64,000 bases of DNA from Noviherbaspirillum_A sp047237965 (lineage in GTDB: Bacteria; Pseudomonadota; Gammaproteobacteria; Burkholderiales; Burkholderiaceae_D): NCBI RefSeq assembly GCF_047237965.1, contig NZ_JBDFLX010000003.1:1-64000 (forward strand), given 5' to 3'. The notes beneath the pieces are model-generated. The model was not told where the DNA came from. It saw only the letters and a program-made list of their open reading frames with translations, and did not search any database. The position numbers and the translations under genes are program-made. Within the stretch, counting starts at the first letter, position 1, and every line of letters starts with the position of its first letter. Shown piece after piece: positions 17,025-27,173 of the stretch.

Positions 17025-18191
17025 TCAACGCTTGAGCCCGAGCAAATCGCGAGCGACAACCCAGCGATGAACTTCGCTCGGTCCTTCATAAATGCGCATC
17101 AAGCGTGTCTCGTTTGCCATCTGCTGTAACGGCATTTCTTTTGTCATTCCCATCGCTCCAAATGCCTGCATCACATGGTCAATAACGTCCCACGCCATCT
17201 CGGTGGCGAATACCTTAATCATCGAAACCTGCGTACGCGCTTCTTCGCCACGGTCTATGCGTGCTGCCGCTTCATAGGTCATCAGACGACATGCATGAAG
17301 GCGCGTAGCAGCATCTGCGATCCACCACTGGATTGTCTGGCGTTCGGCCAATGACGCGCCGAAGGTCTTGCGCTGAGGCGCGTACTCGCACAGCATGTCC
17401 AATGCACGCTGCGTGCGGCCAATGCACCATGCGGCCATCTGTACCCGCCGCGAGGAAAGGCGTGCTTGCATGGGGGCAAACCCGCCGCCCTCGATCCCTA
17501 AAAGTTGTGTCGATGGAACTTGGCAGTCTTCAAAAACCACTTCATAGGTCGATACTCCACCCAACATCGGAATACGCCGCTCCACCTTGAAGCCGGGCGT
17601 CCCCTTGTCGACAATAAACGCGGAGATGCCGCCTCTGGCACCTTTTGACTTGTCAGTGACGGCCATGACAATGGTCCAATCCGCTTTGGCTGCGCGGCTG
17701 ATCCAAATCTTTCGGCCATTCAAGATCCAGGCGTCGCCATGACGAACAGCACGGGTTGACAACATTGAGGGGTCGGCTCCAGCCCCTGGTTCCGAGATGG
17801 CGATCGCTGAAACGGTTTCGCCACGTGCATACGGTTCAAGATAGCGTTCTCGTTGTTGCACATTGGCGGTATTAAGAAGCATGCGAAGATTGGGTGAGTC
17901 GGGTGGCAACTCGAACGGCGTAATTGTTTTTCCCAGTTCCTCATTAACGCCGACCATCGCAACGACTGGCAAGTCGGACCCTCCCATTTCAGTAGGCGCA
18001 TCCAACCCCCACAAGCCAAGTTCTCTTGATAAATTGCTGAGACGCCGATGTTCCTCAGGCAGCAATTCCAACTGGCCGCCGGTAGCTTCGCGTGCCAGTA
18101 CCGCTCCTTCCAGCGGCATGAGCTCGTCGCGCACAAAGCGCGCAACAAGGTCCTTGAGCATGCGATGCTCGTCATCCAATTCAAAATTCAT
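17025..18191 (-). CDS. Acyl-CoA dehydrogenase, module B
   Basis: 388 residues, single polypeptide, canonical. The flavin region AIAISEPGAGADPSMLSTRA, the WILNGRKIWISRAAKADW segment and QAFGAMGMTKEMPL are present. The catalytic Glu sits in RIYEGPSEVHRW, unlike the module A dehydrogenases. The second ATG (18191) is chosen because AAAGG is correctly spaced for it, while the first (18197) directly abuts that site. It follows the CoA-transferase gene by about 40 bases in one operon. It probably introduces a 2,3-double bond into the CoA ester made by that enzyme. Confidence 0.93.
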   Translation of the reverse strand: MNFELDDEHRMLKDLVARFVRDELMPLEGAVLAREATGGQLELLPEEHRRLSNLSRELGLWGLDAPTEMGGSDLPVVAMVGVNEELGKTITPFELPPDSPNLRMLLNTANVQQRERYLEPYARGETVSAIAISEPGAGADPSMLSTRAVRHGDAWILNGRKIWISRAAKADWTIVMAVTDKSKGARGGISAFIVDKGTPGFKVERRIPMLGGVSTYEVVFEDCQVPSTQLLGIEGGGFAPMQARLSSRRVQMAAWCIGRTQRALDMLCEYAPQRKTFGASLAERQTIQWWIADAATRLHACRLMTYEAAARIDRGEEARTQVSMIKVFATEMAWDVIDHVMQAFGAMGMTKEMPLQQMANETRLMRIYEGPSEVHRWVVARDLLGLKR

Positions 18192-18231
18192 AGGCATCCT
18201 TTAACATTGCGTCCTCATAACGACATCAGGC

Positions 18232-19440
18232 TTAAGTCGACAACCGGCTCACTTCTTCTTCCTTCAAGCCTGCCTCAAGCAAAACCTCTCGCGTGTGTTG
18301 GCCAAGGACCGGGGCAGGGCGCCGGATCGATGTCGGAGTCCCGAAAAATCGTGTCGTTGGCCGGAGTTCCCGGATTGCGCCTTCCGTCGGATGGTTTGTT
18401 TCCTGAAACAGTCCTACTGCCTGCAGATGCGGATGGTCTGGGAGCTGGTCCAATGCATAAAGGCGAGTAGCCGGGATATCGAGTTCTTCGCACAGCGCCA
18501 GCCATTCGTCTGTGCTGCGGGTGGCGACGACCTCTCCAAGATACTGATAGAGCAGGCGGATGTTCTCGTTGAGATCCTTGCGGCTTTCAAGTTTGAATCT
18601 TTGGCCGATGGCCTCTCGGCCAGCCGCCTTGAAGAAGGCTTGCCAATGCCGTGGTGTGTAGGGAAGGAGACTCAGCCATCCGTCGCTGGTTCTGACGGGC
18701 TTTCGTCCTCCCTGTAGCAGCCGGGCATAGCCAGCGGGCGTCGGCGCCGGACGGAAGGTCATGCCGCCCATATGCTCGGCTAGCACGAAAGCAGTCATAG
18801 TCTCAAGCATCGGCACCTCGACATATTGTCCGACCCCATACCGCTCACGGTGCAGCATGGCTGCCATCACGGCATTCGCGACAACCAAGCCTGTGGTCTT
18901 ATCTGCAATCAAGCTGGCCGTGTAGTCCGGGGCTTCATGACCGATCGACGCGACACTTGCCAGGCCACATGCCGCCTGAATAATGTCATCGAATGCAGGC
19001 TTTTCACCATCGGGCCCGTCCTGCCCGAATCCAGTCGCCGCACAATAGACAATACGTGGATTGATTTGAGCAACCGCTTCATAACCAAAGCCAAGCCGCT
19101 CGATCGCTGCAACGCGCATGTTGTGAACAAATACATCGGACGTTGCAATCAGCTTCCGAAGGGCTGCAGCGCCGTCATTGCTCTTCAGGTCGAGGGCGAC
19201 GGAGCGCTTGTTGCGGTTCAAAGCAAGATAGATCGAGCTCATCCCGGTATGCAGCGAGACCCCGTTGGAACGCATTAAGTCTCCTTCGGGGGCCTCGATT
19301 TTGATTACGTCAGCGCCGTAGTCTCCGAGGATCTGTGTCGCCAGCGGGCCAAGGACAACGGATGTGAGGTCGAGGACTCTAATGCCATCAAGAGGTCCAT
19401 TGCACCCCTGCTTGGGGGAAACGTCCGCATTTTGTCGCAT
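18232..19440 (-). CDS. Family III CoA-transferase (CaiB/BaiF), module B
   Basis: 402 residues with RVLDLTSVVLGPLATQILGD, YGADVIKIEAPEGDLMRSNG, LALNRNKRSVALDLK and PAFDDIIQAACG. Asp151 is the expected nucleophile. It lies 11 bases after the crotonase stop, so it is in the same operon. Its similarity to the module A enzyme extends over the whole length, far more than between random family members. This suggests duplication and use of structurally similar acids by the two modules. Confidence 0.93.
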   Translation of the reverse strand: MRQNADVSPKQGCNGPLDGIRVLDLTSVVLGPLATQILGDYGADVIKIEAPEGDLMRSNGVSLHTGMSSIYLALNRNKRSVALDLKSNDGAAALRKLIATSDVFVHNMRVAAIERLGFGYEAVAQINPRIVYCAATGFGQDGPDGEKPAFDDIIQAACGLASVASIGHEAPDYTASLIADKTTGLVVANAVMAAMLHRERYGVGQYVEVPMLETMTAFVLAEHMGGMTFRPAPTPAGYARLLQGGRKPVRTSDGWLSLLPYTPRHWQAFFKAAGREAIGQRFKLESRKDLNENIRLLYQYLGEVVATRSTDEWLALCEELDIPATRLYALDQLPDHPHLQAVGLFQETNHPTEGAIRELRPTTRFFGTPTSIRRPAPVLGQHTREVLLEAGLKEEEVSRLST

Positions 19441-19451
19441 GAGGATTTGGA

Positions 19452-20222
19452 TTACTTGCGGTGAAAGACAGGCAGACGTCGTTCCGCCATTGCAGCAACG
19501 CCTTCACGAAAATCCGCTGTGGGAAAGTGAGTAAGCTGGATCTGAAGTTCGCGCTGATTTGCTTTAAAGACCTGATCAGCAAACCCGAGTCGCATCGTTT
19601 CACGCGTTGATTCAACCGCGAGCGGTGCCGACGCGGCGATCTCTTTGGCCAGAGCTATTGCCCGATCCTCGACCTGAGACAGCTCAGCCAACTCATCTGC
19701 GAGGCCAATCGTGACCGCTTCTTCACCGTCGATGCGGCGCCCAGTGTAAAAAAGGTTGGCAGCCTTCTGTTGGCCAATGAGGCGTGGCAAGGTGAAGCTC
19801 AAACCGAAGCCAGGGTGAAAGCCAAGACGGAGAAAATTCGCGCTAAAGCGTGCCTCTTTGCAAGTGACGCGGAAGTCCGCTGCCACAGCCAGTCCCAGTC
19901 CGGCACCAATAGCCGGACCGCGCACGGCAGCCACGATGGGCTTTTTCGTACGAAACAGTCTCATTGCCTGACGATAGAAAGGAGACGGATCGCGTGCCAC
20001 GGTACTATCTGATGACGCCCCGAAATCGGCACCTGCACAAAATGTATTGACGCCTGAAGTCAGGACGACGGCCCGGCAGTTGGTGTCGTCGTCGAGTTTC
20101 TCCAGGGTGTCAGCTAGGTGTGCCATGAACTCTATATCCACAAAATTGTGTGGAGGCCGGCACATCTGGACAATTGCTACATGACCGTCATGCCGCACTA
20201 CGATTTCTTCTTTAACGGTCAT
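19452..20222 (-). CDS. Enoyl-CoA hydratase/isomerase (crotonase) family protein
   Basis: 256 residues, first gene of module B, AGAGGA upstream of the ATG. The oxyanion-hole elements FCAGADFG (residues 61-68) and GPAIGAGLGLA (102-112) are present. The two Glu residues that catalyse water addition in classical hydratases (GGGCELA and QPE positions) align with Gly110 and Phe130 here. The fold is certain, but simple hydration of a 2-enoyl-CoA is unlikely. Isomerisation, ring chemistry or hydrolysis are alternatives. Confidence 0.88.
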   Translation of the reverse strand: MTVKEEIVVRHDGHVAIVQMCRPPHNFVDIEFMAHLADTLEKLDDDTNCRAVVLTSGVNTFCAGADFGASSDSTVARDPSPFYRQAMRLFRTKKPIVAAVRGPAIGAGLGLAVAADFRVTCKEARFSANFLRLGFHPGFGLSFTLPRLIGQQKAANLFYTGRRIDGEEAVTIGLADELAELSQVEDRAIALAKEIAASAPLAVESTRETMRLGFADQVFKANQRELQIQLTHFPTADFREGVAAMAERRLPVFHRK

Positions 20223-20342
20223 GATGTGAAATCCTCTTTACAGGATGCTGCAGAAAGTCTGATCGTCTTCATCGCGCTACTTTCGTTGAGTGGTTGTACA
20301 CATCTCATTATTTGCCGTAAGGACGACCACGCGCTACACTGT

Positions 20343-20361
20343 AATTTCGCATACTGAAATT
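20343..20361. promoter_or_regulatory. Candidate IclR operator
   Basis: A perfect inverted repeat, AATTTC-7 bases-GAAATT, 7 bases upstream of the IclR start codon in the 146-base divergent gap. Size and position fit an autoregulatory IclR box, and binding here would cover the translation start of the regulator. Confidence 0.5.
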
Positions 20362-20368
20362 TTTTGCC

Positions 20369-21223
20369 ATGCCAACAGTTACGCAAGCTCCATCACCCAA
20401 GTCAACACGCCGCACGACGCTCGACACCGGCGTATTCACGCGGCAAACGGCCGGTAGTCAGTCACTCGAACGAGGACTTCAATTGCTGCGTGCCTTTCGC
20501 CCAGGTGTGACGTTATTAAGCAATTCAGAACTTGCTGATCGAACCGGGTTACCGCGGCCCACCGTGAGCCGCCTGACGCGCTCGCTGGTTGATGCGGGAT
20601 TCCTGCAATATGATCTCGGCACCAAGGCATATCGACTCGCTGCAGTGTTTCTTAGCCTGGCGGACGCATTTCAATACGCAACGCCCGGCATGGATGTCGC
20701 GCTCGACCTGATACGGAAAATGGCCGAGCATGAAAAAATTAACGTCGGGCTTGCGATCGCCGACCGAGATGAAATGATTTACCTTGCGGCCTTGCGTAAG
20801 AGCGATGACGGCATCTCGCGAACTAGGCGTCTGGTACCGGGGTCGCGCGTACCGATTGAAGTCACTGCAGTAGGGCGGGCTTGTCTAACGTTGCTTCCTA
20901 AGGTGCAGCGAGATGAACTGTTGCTTCAGATTGCTGGAAAGTACAGGGGAAAATGGGCGAAATTAAAATCAGATATTCTCCGTTCGATGGATGAATTGAC
21001 ACGCGTTGGTTTCTGTACCGCGGTCTGGTTGCCTGGACTGATCGGCATAGGCACGGCAATCCGGGCGCCGGACGGAACTGTGTATGGCATGAACATCAGC
21101 TTCCAGTTCGATCAAGAGAGTCGCGATAATTTGGTAGAACGATATGCGCCAATGCTCCTGCAACTTGCACAAGACATTCAGCGTGCTTGGCAAGAGAATG
21201 CTAGGCTCGCAGATGACTTTTGA
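20369..21223 (+). CDS. IclR-family transcriptional regulator, module B
   Basis: 284 residues. About 30 residues of polar N-terminal extension precede the winged helix-turn-helix (SLERGLQLLRAFRPG, then SNSELADRTGLPRPTVSRLT). The effector domain has MAEHEKINVGLAIADRDEM and GSRVPIEVTAVGRACL. It is divergent from the crotonase operon, mirroring the arrangement in module A. No obvious Shine-Dalgarno precedes the ATG. A palindrome lies there instead. Confidence 0.92.
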   Translation: MPTVTQAPSPKSTRRTTLDTGVFTRQTAGSQSLERGLQLLRAFRPGVTLLSNSELADRTGLPRPTVSRLTRSLVDAGFLQYDLGTKAYRLAAVFLSLADAFQYATPGMDVALDLIRKMAEHEKINVGLAIADRDEMIYLAALRKSDDGISRTRRLVPGSRVPIEVTAVGRACLTLLPKVQRDELLLQIAGKYRGKWAKLKSDILRSMDELTRVGFCTAVWLPGLIGIGTAIRAPDGTVYGMNISFQFDQESRDNLVERYAPMLLQLAQDIQRAWQENARLADDF

Positions 21224-21685
21224 TAGCCACTCCCACATTGGCAATAGGCTCGCGTTGAGCCATCGAATTGACTGCGTTGGGCGTAGCAGGGATAAATTAC
21301 ATAAATGGCTGAAACGTCCAGGGGCTCCCCCAAAAGTTAAACTTCTCTCTTGCCAGCCACCAAATGTGACTAGTAGGCAATTATTCAGTGTTGCGAAAGC
21401 CCCAAAAAATGTACGAATTCAAGGCTCGAAATTTTGCGCTCTAGGTTACAGCGGATGTCGGCTACTGCTCCTAAATCGGTCCCTTTTAGATGCACGTGAA
21501 TTGACCGGTTTGGGTCGAAAGTGCCAGTTGCTGTCAGGCTGTGATCGCCGTAAAGCAGAACTTGGTGAGCATCGCACGCTAGTCGAATGGATGGAATTTA
21601 TTTCTTTACGTGGGATGGTGACCTACTACAAGCTGTTAATAAATTGGAAATATTATGCCGAAGCGCATTAGTAGCCAGCTGAAAT
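21224..21685. other. Intergenic region without a supported gene
   Basis: About 460 bases between the IclR gene and the convergent integrase gene. Short frames are present, but none has family resemblance or a ribosome site. I see no clear terminator or att-like repeat. Confidence 0.4.
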
Positions 21686-23392
21686 CTAGGCCTTCCCTGA
21701 AAATGCGTCACTAATCTGTTTTGAACGCTTGGCGTCGTCGCCATGGAGGTAAATCGATGTCGTTGAAATCGAGGAATGCCGGAGGTTGTCTCGGACAGTA
21801 ACCAATTCCACTCCCATCGCCAATGCATGGGTTGCATGCGTATGTCGCATCCAGTGGGTCGTCGCCTGCCGAAGCTTTTCCGCCAGTGCAGGATGATCGG
21901 TTTCCATCTGCTTTGCAGCTGTACCAAAAAACCGCTTGAGGATAGCAAGCAGCCGGGTTGCCGTAATTTTCGCACTGTTGAACTCATCCAATGAACCGAT
22001 CAACGGTGTTTTTGGATCCCACTGCACACGCGTTGTCGGCAAGCCGCGCTGCACGAGGTACTTGTCGAGCGCGGAACGTGCCAGCGGCGGCAACGCGACC
22101 TTGCCAGCTTTGCTGCCTTTCCCGGTGACCTGCAGCCAGTGGTCGTCATGGCTGTCCGTATTGATCGACCTGAGGGTTATACCGACCAGTTCGGCCGCCC
22201 GCAGGCCAGTCGCGTAGCCGAAATCCAGAATAAAGCGCAGTCGCTGCGCAGCGGGTTCAGTCCAGTCATAGGACCATTCCAGGCCGTCGGCAATGGCGCG
22301 GACAATTCCCCACTCACCCTGCGTGAAGGCATGGCTCGTATCCACCACTCGGGCTTTAGATGCGCCGCGGACCTTAATGCCAGAAAAGGGGTTGGCTAGC
22401 AGATAGCCTTGCTCCATCAGCCACCGGTACAACGCGCCAATGACGGACACGGCGTAGGACACCGATCGGGCAGAGAGGGGGCCGCCAAAGGGGCGCCACT
22501 CGGGTGAGGTCCGGGGTTTAGGAGGACCAACCCAACGGCTTGCCGGGGAGGGGCGTCGCAGGAAAGCGCGGTAGGCAACGGCATCTTCCACAGTCAGCGA
22601 CGACAGAGCCCGCCCTCGTTCCAGAATAGCCCAAAGAATCAGACGCTCGGCTTCTTTCCGATACGCCCGCAGGGTTGCATGCGACTCGTGAAGGGAAAGC
22701 CATGCCTGCACGGCTTGGTAGTCATTATCGGCATTCAGGGTGCAGGTCTTTTTCGGGGCACGGAACGTCCCTTGCGACCCATCTATATCCTGGGGCGGAA
22801 TGAACATTTCCCATGGCACGACTTCGGCAGGTGGGGAGAGCACAATCAGTTCCCGTGCGCGGTCTGTGAGCGCCGGATGCTGCGCAAAGAAGACTTCGAT
22901 CTGGCGTGCCCCAATGGCGCCGAGGCCCGGGACGGTGGACCACCACATCTTTCGTCGGGCTACGCGAACGGTCAATTCCGCGAGCGTGTGGATGCCGTAG
23001 GCATGCAGCGCCTGCACTGACCGGGGAGCAAGCCAGCGCTCGATGGCGTCGCCGATCTGTGGGATGGCGGGTGGCGTGGACTGCAAGGTCTCGACTGCCT
23101 GAAACACGGCGCGGGCGAGCTTGACCCGTTCCGACTCCCTGTGACGCAGCAGCTGCGCCAAATCTGGCCGTGACCGCGAGGTGGCGAGATGACACAGTCG
23201 ATCACGGATGCGCCGGATGATTGTGCGCGACGAGTTGCCTGAAACCAGACAAGCATCCAAATAGCGACCAACCGCGTCGCGCGTGTCGAGGCCTTGATAC
23301 CAGGCGCGCAGGGCGGCGAGCTCAGAAGCGGTGGGGAAACCGTCAGACGAAGCGGGCAGGGCGGTCGTGGGAAGGGTATGGCGTAATTTCAT
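21686..23392 (-). CDS. Site-specific tyrosine recombinase with DUF3701-like N-terminus
   Basis: 568 residues, intact. The C-terminal catalytic domain has ATGLRAAELVGI (first Arg), HWMRHTHATHALAMG (His-x-x-Arg), LRHSSISTTSIYLHGDD with the Tyr nucleophile, and a TGKGSKAGKV beta-turn Lys. The N-terminal ~200 residues, with DRLCHLATSR and a helix-hairpin-like VPGLGAIGARQIEVFF, match the extended integrases annotated with DUF3701. Such enzymes drive integration of large elements. The adjacent helicase wreck may be part of the same former element. Confidence 0.9.
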   Translation of the reverse strand: MKLRHTLPTTALPASSDGFPTASELAALRAWYQGLDTRDAVGRYLDACLVSGNSSRTIIRRIRDRLCHLATSRSRPDLAQLLRHRESERVKLARAVFQAVETLQSTPPAIPQIGDAIERWLAPRSVQALHAYGIHTLAELTVRVARRKMWWSTVPGLGAIGARQIEVFFAQHPALTDRARELIVLSPPAEVVPWEMFIPPQDIDGSQGTFRAPKKTCTLNADNDYQAVQAWLSLHESHATLRAYRKEAERLILWAILERGRALSSLTVEDAVAYRAFLRRPSPASRWVGPPKPRTSPEWRPFGGPLSARSVSYAVSVIGALYRWLMEQGYLLANPFSGIKVRGASKARVVDTSHAFTQGEWGIVRAIADGLEWSYDWTEPAAQRLRFILDFGYATGLRAAELVGITLRSINTDSHDDHWLQVTGKGSKAGKVALPPLARSALDKYLVQRGLPTTRVQWDPKTPLIGSLDEFNSAKITATRLLAILKRFFGTAAKQMETDHPALAEKLRQATTHWMRHTHATHALAMGVELVTVRDNLRHSSISTTSIYLHGDDAKRSKQISDAFSGKA

Positions 23393-24430
23393 TTCGCCAG
23401 TTTACTGGATTGAAGCATCTATGGCGATAAGATAGATTATCACAATAGCTGGGTAAGCGAGAATCGTGTTGGATATAAAAAAGCGCTGGAGAGTAGGGAT
23501 GCCAGCGCACTGCTCATGGTCAGCAAGAGCGATTTGGCTGGTATAAATGGGCGATTGATAATACCGGTTATCAATCTAGCGATTTTAGAATTTAGCTGAT
23601 CAATGCTTGGAAAAACGAGCCAGCCGAAGGGGAAAATAGAGTGGGACGAGACGGGCAGGTCAGGTCCGCCTCGTTGTGGGATCATCTGCCGGTCCGCAAT
23701 GCTTACCGTTAGAGCCAGCATGCGAATTTCTTTAGAAAACAAGGCCACCTTCGAGCAGGGCACGCTAAAAACGCAGCCATTCCGCTAACTTGGACCACCG
23801 CTGTTCCCGCCTGCTTGCCCTTGACCGCCATTGCCAGCGCACGCTTTTGCCCGACTAGTACGACAAGACGCTTGCCGCCTGCGATGCCGGTATAAATCAG
23901 GTTCCGATTGTGCATCATGTAGTGCTGCGTGGAGACGGAAATCACCACGACTGGATACTCCGACCCCTGGGACTTGTGAATGATCGTTGCGTAACACAGC
24001 ACCAGTTCATCGAGCTCGCCAAACGCATAGGTGACGACGTGCTCATCGAGGCTCGCCGTCAGTTCCTGCTCGTCATGGTCGATATGGGTCACGAAATCGA
24101 TGTCGCCGTTATAGACATCCTTGTCATAGTTGTTCTAGATTTGCATCACCTTGTCGGCCACGCTGAAGCGATAGCCGAACTTCTCGATGCTGCTCTCACC
24201 CGGCGGATTCAGCGCCTCCAGCAACAGCTGGTTGAGATCACGCGCTTCGTTCAGACTGCGGCTCATTGGGCATAGCACCTGGATGTCGCGCACCGGATCG
24301 ACCTGGAATTTTCGCGGAAGCCGAGTCTTGACCAGCTCGACGATGGTCCTGGCGATGGTTTCTGGCTCATCGGCTGGCACAAAGTCGAAATCCAACGCCT
24401 TCCCTTTTCAGGTAACGAAGAGAATACACT

Positions 24431-25440
24431 TTACCTCAGATCGGGTTAAGGAAGCTTGCTCGCAGATCAAAGGAAAACGCCTCACTACTTTGTACGATTG
24501 GGTTTGCGTACCGATCAACCGAAACAAAGCAGGAGGCGCCTTGTGGACAGTCTAACGGAGCTGTTTTGCCAGATCGATGACTTTTGCCAAAGATTCGAAC
24601 CGGAATGGGAGAAACGTCTGCTCGCCGACGGGCGAAAGAAGCGGCGGCGTCCAGCCTCGTTGAGCCTGTCGGAACTGATGACGCTGGCCGTGTTGTTTCA
24701 TCAGCTGCGCTATCGGCAAGTCAAGAGCTTTTATCTTTCTTATGCGCTACGGTTTCTGCGCTCAGAGTTTTCCAGCCTGCCAAGCTATCACCGCTGCCTG
24801 GAGTTGATGCCGCGCTGTGTCGTGCCACTAAGTGCTTTGTTTGAGCAGGTGAAGGGGCGCTGCACCGGCATTACCATCCTTGATTCCAGCCCGCTTGCGG
24901 TGTGTGACAACCTGCGCATCTCCCGACATCGGGTCTTTGCCAAGGTCGCAGCACGCGGCAAGAGTTCGACCGGCTGGTTCTATGGCTTAAAACGCCATGT
25001 AGCCATCAACCACCATGGCGAACTGCTGAGCATCAAAGTCACGCCAGGCAACGTTGATGATCGCAAACCGGTTGCCTTCCTGTGTCGCAGGCTATTTGGC
25101 TAGTATATGCGGATAAGGGGTACGTCGCCCGATGGCTGGTCGATTTGCTGCGCGCTCGTCACATGGACTTCGTCACCAAGGTGCGCAAGAACATGAAGCC
25201 GGTCCAGCATACTCCATTCGACCAGGCGCTTCTCAAGCGACGATCTCTAATTGAAACCGTCTTTGACGAACTGAAAAACCTGTGCCCGGTCGAGCACACG
25301 CGTCACCGTTCGCATGCCAACTTCATAGTCAATTTGATGAGTGGCATTGTCGCGTACTGCCTTATGCCGAATAAACCCCGGCTATCCCTTATGTCATCTG
25401 CGCCAGCATGCCGGTAATCCGTTATCCTGATCCGAGGTTA
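24431..25440 (+). mobile_element. IS982-family element inside the helicase pseudogene
   Basis: Ends TTACCTCAGATCGGGTTAAG (from 24431) and, on the other strand, TAACCTCGGATCAGGATAAC (from 25440) form an imperfect inverted repeat of about 20 bases. The helicase reading resumes on both sides. The single transposase gene is frameshifted. Confidence 0.78.
24543..25417 (+). pseudogene. IS982-family transposase, frameshifted
   Basis: GTG 24543 follows AGGAGG (24531-24536). The first frame runs VDSLTELFCQIDDFCQRFEP, ITILDSSPLAVCDNLRISRH (first Asp), ARGKSSTGWFYGLKRH, VTPGNVDDRKPV, and stops at about 25103 after LFG. The second frame, shifted by one base, continues LVYADKGYVARWL (second Asp), KVRKNMKP and RRSLIETVFDELKN (Glu). 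The join LFG|LVYADKGY restores the family sequence, so one indel at about 25095 inactivated it. IS982 enzymes are normally one frame. Confidence 0.85.
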
Positions 25441-26810
25441 CACCTTGGTTAATTTGGTAGGCGCTGCGAACAATGCGTGAACTCGCGGCTCGGTCAGGCG
25501 CACCACCGGCACCGCACCCGAGTCGATCAGATCAGCAAGCACCTGTCCGGGGCCGACCGAAGGTAGCTGGTCCACATCGCCGACAAAGGTCACGGCAGTG
25601 GAGGTCGCCACCGCCTTCAGTAACTGGTTTCCCAGTGGCACGTCGACCATCAAGCACTCGTCAGCAACCAGTACGTCACATTCAAGCGGAAAGGCTTCAT
25701 TGCACTTGAATTCCCCATTGGCCGGATTAATTTCAAGCAGCCGGTGAATTGTTTTGGCTTCAAGCCCGGTCGATTCCGATAGCCGCTTGGCCGCTCGTCC
25801 AGTCGGTGCGCACAGCAACGCCTTGACCTGCTTCGCACGCAGGATTGTCAGGATCGAATTGACCAGCGTAGTCTTGCCGACGCCAGGACCACCCGTGATC
25901 ACCAACACCTTCGATGTCAAGGCCAGCCGGATCGCCTGCCTCTGGTTATCGGCCAGTACGATCGACAGCTTTTGTTCCATCCACGGTATGGCCTTGTCCG
26001 CATCTACGGAAGGCTAGGGCGGCGTCCCGGACCGCAGCCGCTTGATCTGGGAGACGATGGAACACTCGGCGTTGTACAGCTGCGCTAGAAATACGCTTGG
26101 GATGCCATCCACGGTATCGACAATGACGACTTGCTCGGCGAGTTCCTGATCAATCGCTTCTTCAATGACCGATTGTGCGATGTCGAGAAGCTTCACGGCC
26201 AGCGAAACCAGCTCGCTGCGTGGCACGTCGCAGTGGCCTTCCCCGGTCGCCTCCAACAGCGCATACGGAACGCCTGCCCGCGCACGAAGCGGCGAGTCGC
26301 GTGTGATGTCGACTTTCTGGGCCATGGTGTCTGCAGACAGGAAGCCGATTCCGCGGATGTCCTGCGCCAGCCGGTAAGGATTGTCGGACACGACAGCAAC
26401 GGCGTCCTGGCCGTAAGTCTTGAAGATGCGCACGGCATCGAACGTCGACACGCCCTTGCCATGAAGGAATACCATGATGTGCCGGATGACCTTTTGATCC
26501 GCCCAGCCAGAGGTGATTTTTTTGCGCAAATTTCACCAATTCCTTCCACTTCACGCAGCCGTGCCGGCGTCTGCTCAATGGTGTCAAATACCGCAGCGCC
26601 GAATTACCTTGACCAGCCGGTTCGCGTAGACCGGACCGATGCCTTTGACCATGCCAGAGCCGAGATAGCGTTCAATGCCGGTGAGCGTGGTGGGCGGGGA
26701 AACCTTGACGAACACGGCCTTGAACTGCCTGCCGTGCTCGCGATCCGTTATCCAGTTGCCCGAGGCCGACGCATACTCGTCGGGCGCGACGCGTCTTGGA
26801 AGGTGATTGT

Positions 26811-27173
26811 GTCACCGATTTATGAACCCGTCTCCCTCTCAAGCCGCAGTGAATGGTGACACTTTTACCCGCACAAGAAAAAAGGTAAATCTGTCAACTC
26901 GTAGCATCGGCAGGAAAATGTGTCACTTCGTCCCTTTGAGAGCTCGCGCTCGACGGCCCAGCGTATACCAAAAACGGTGTGCTCCCGCGTAAACGTCATA
27001 ATTTTTCAATGCAGTTTTGTAATAACTTTGACATTGCACAATTTAACAGTTCTCTAGTAGATGCAACATCATTGCAGGTGTTAGGCATCTGCGTTAGCTC
27101 AGCTGTATATGTTTTTCGTTTTCAATTGCAATTTTCATAAAAATAAATGAAACCCTTTTAAGAAGACATTTAT
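26811..27173. other. Non-coding junction, AT-rich toward 27 kb
   Basis: Contains TGTGTCACC (about 26810) and GGTGACAC (about 26858) plus TGTGTCAC (about 26920), which look like termini left by lost insertion sequences. The helicase homology ends at the first of these. From 27000 the DNA turns AT-rich and probably holds the promoter of the next genes. A TTGACA at 27028-27033 lacks a convincing -10 partner. Confidence 0.4.

Larger units (their letters stand above)
23709..26810 (-). pseudogene. RecD2-like ATP-dependent DNA helicase, multiply broken
   Basis: Read 26810 to 23709, successive fragments give an almost complete SF1 RecD-like helicase: ASGNWITDREHGRQFKAVF, GIGPVYANRLV, WADQKVIRHIMVFLHGKGV, Walker A ITGGPGVGKTTLVNS (about 25900), FVGDVDQLPSVGPGQVL, then DFDFVPADEPETIA and HKSQGSEYPVVVI (motif V). 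Breaks: frameshifts near 26580, 26020 and 25490, an IS982-family insertion within the AYQINQG segment, and an amber codon at about 24136 where relatives have Gln (VMQIQNNYD). The N-terminus is cut at about 26800. Not functional. Confidence 0.85.

Noticed and set aside
25095..25105. Programmed frameshift in the IS982-type transposase
   Set aside because: There is no slippery heptamer at the junction, and this family normally uses a single frame, so an inactivating indel is more likely.
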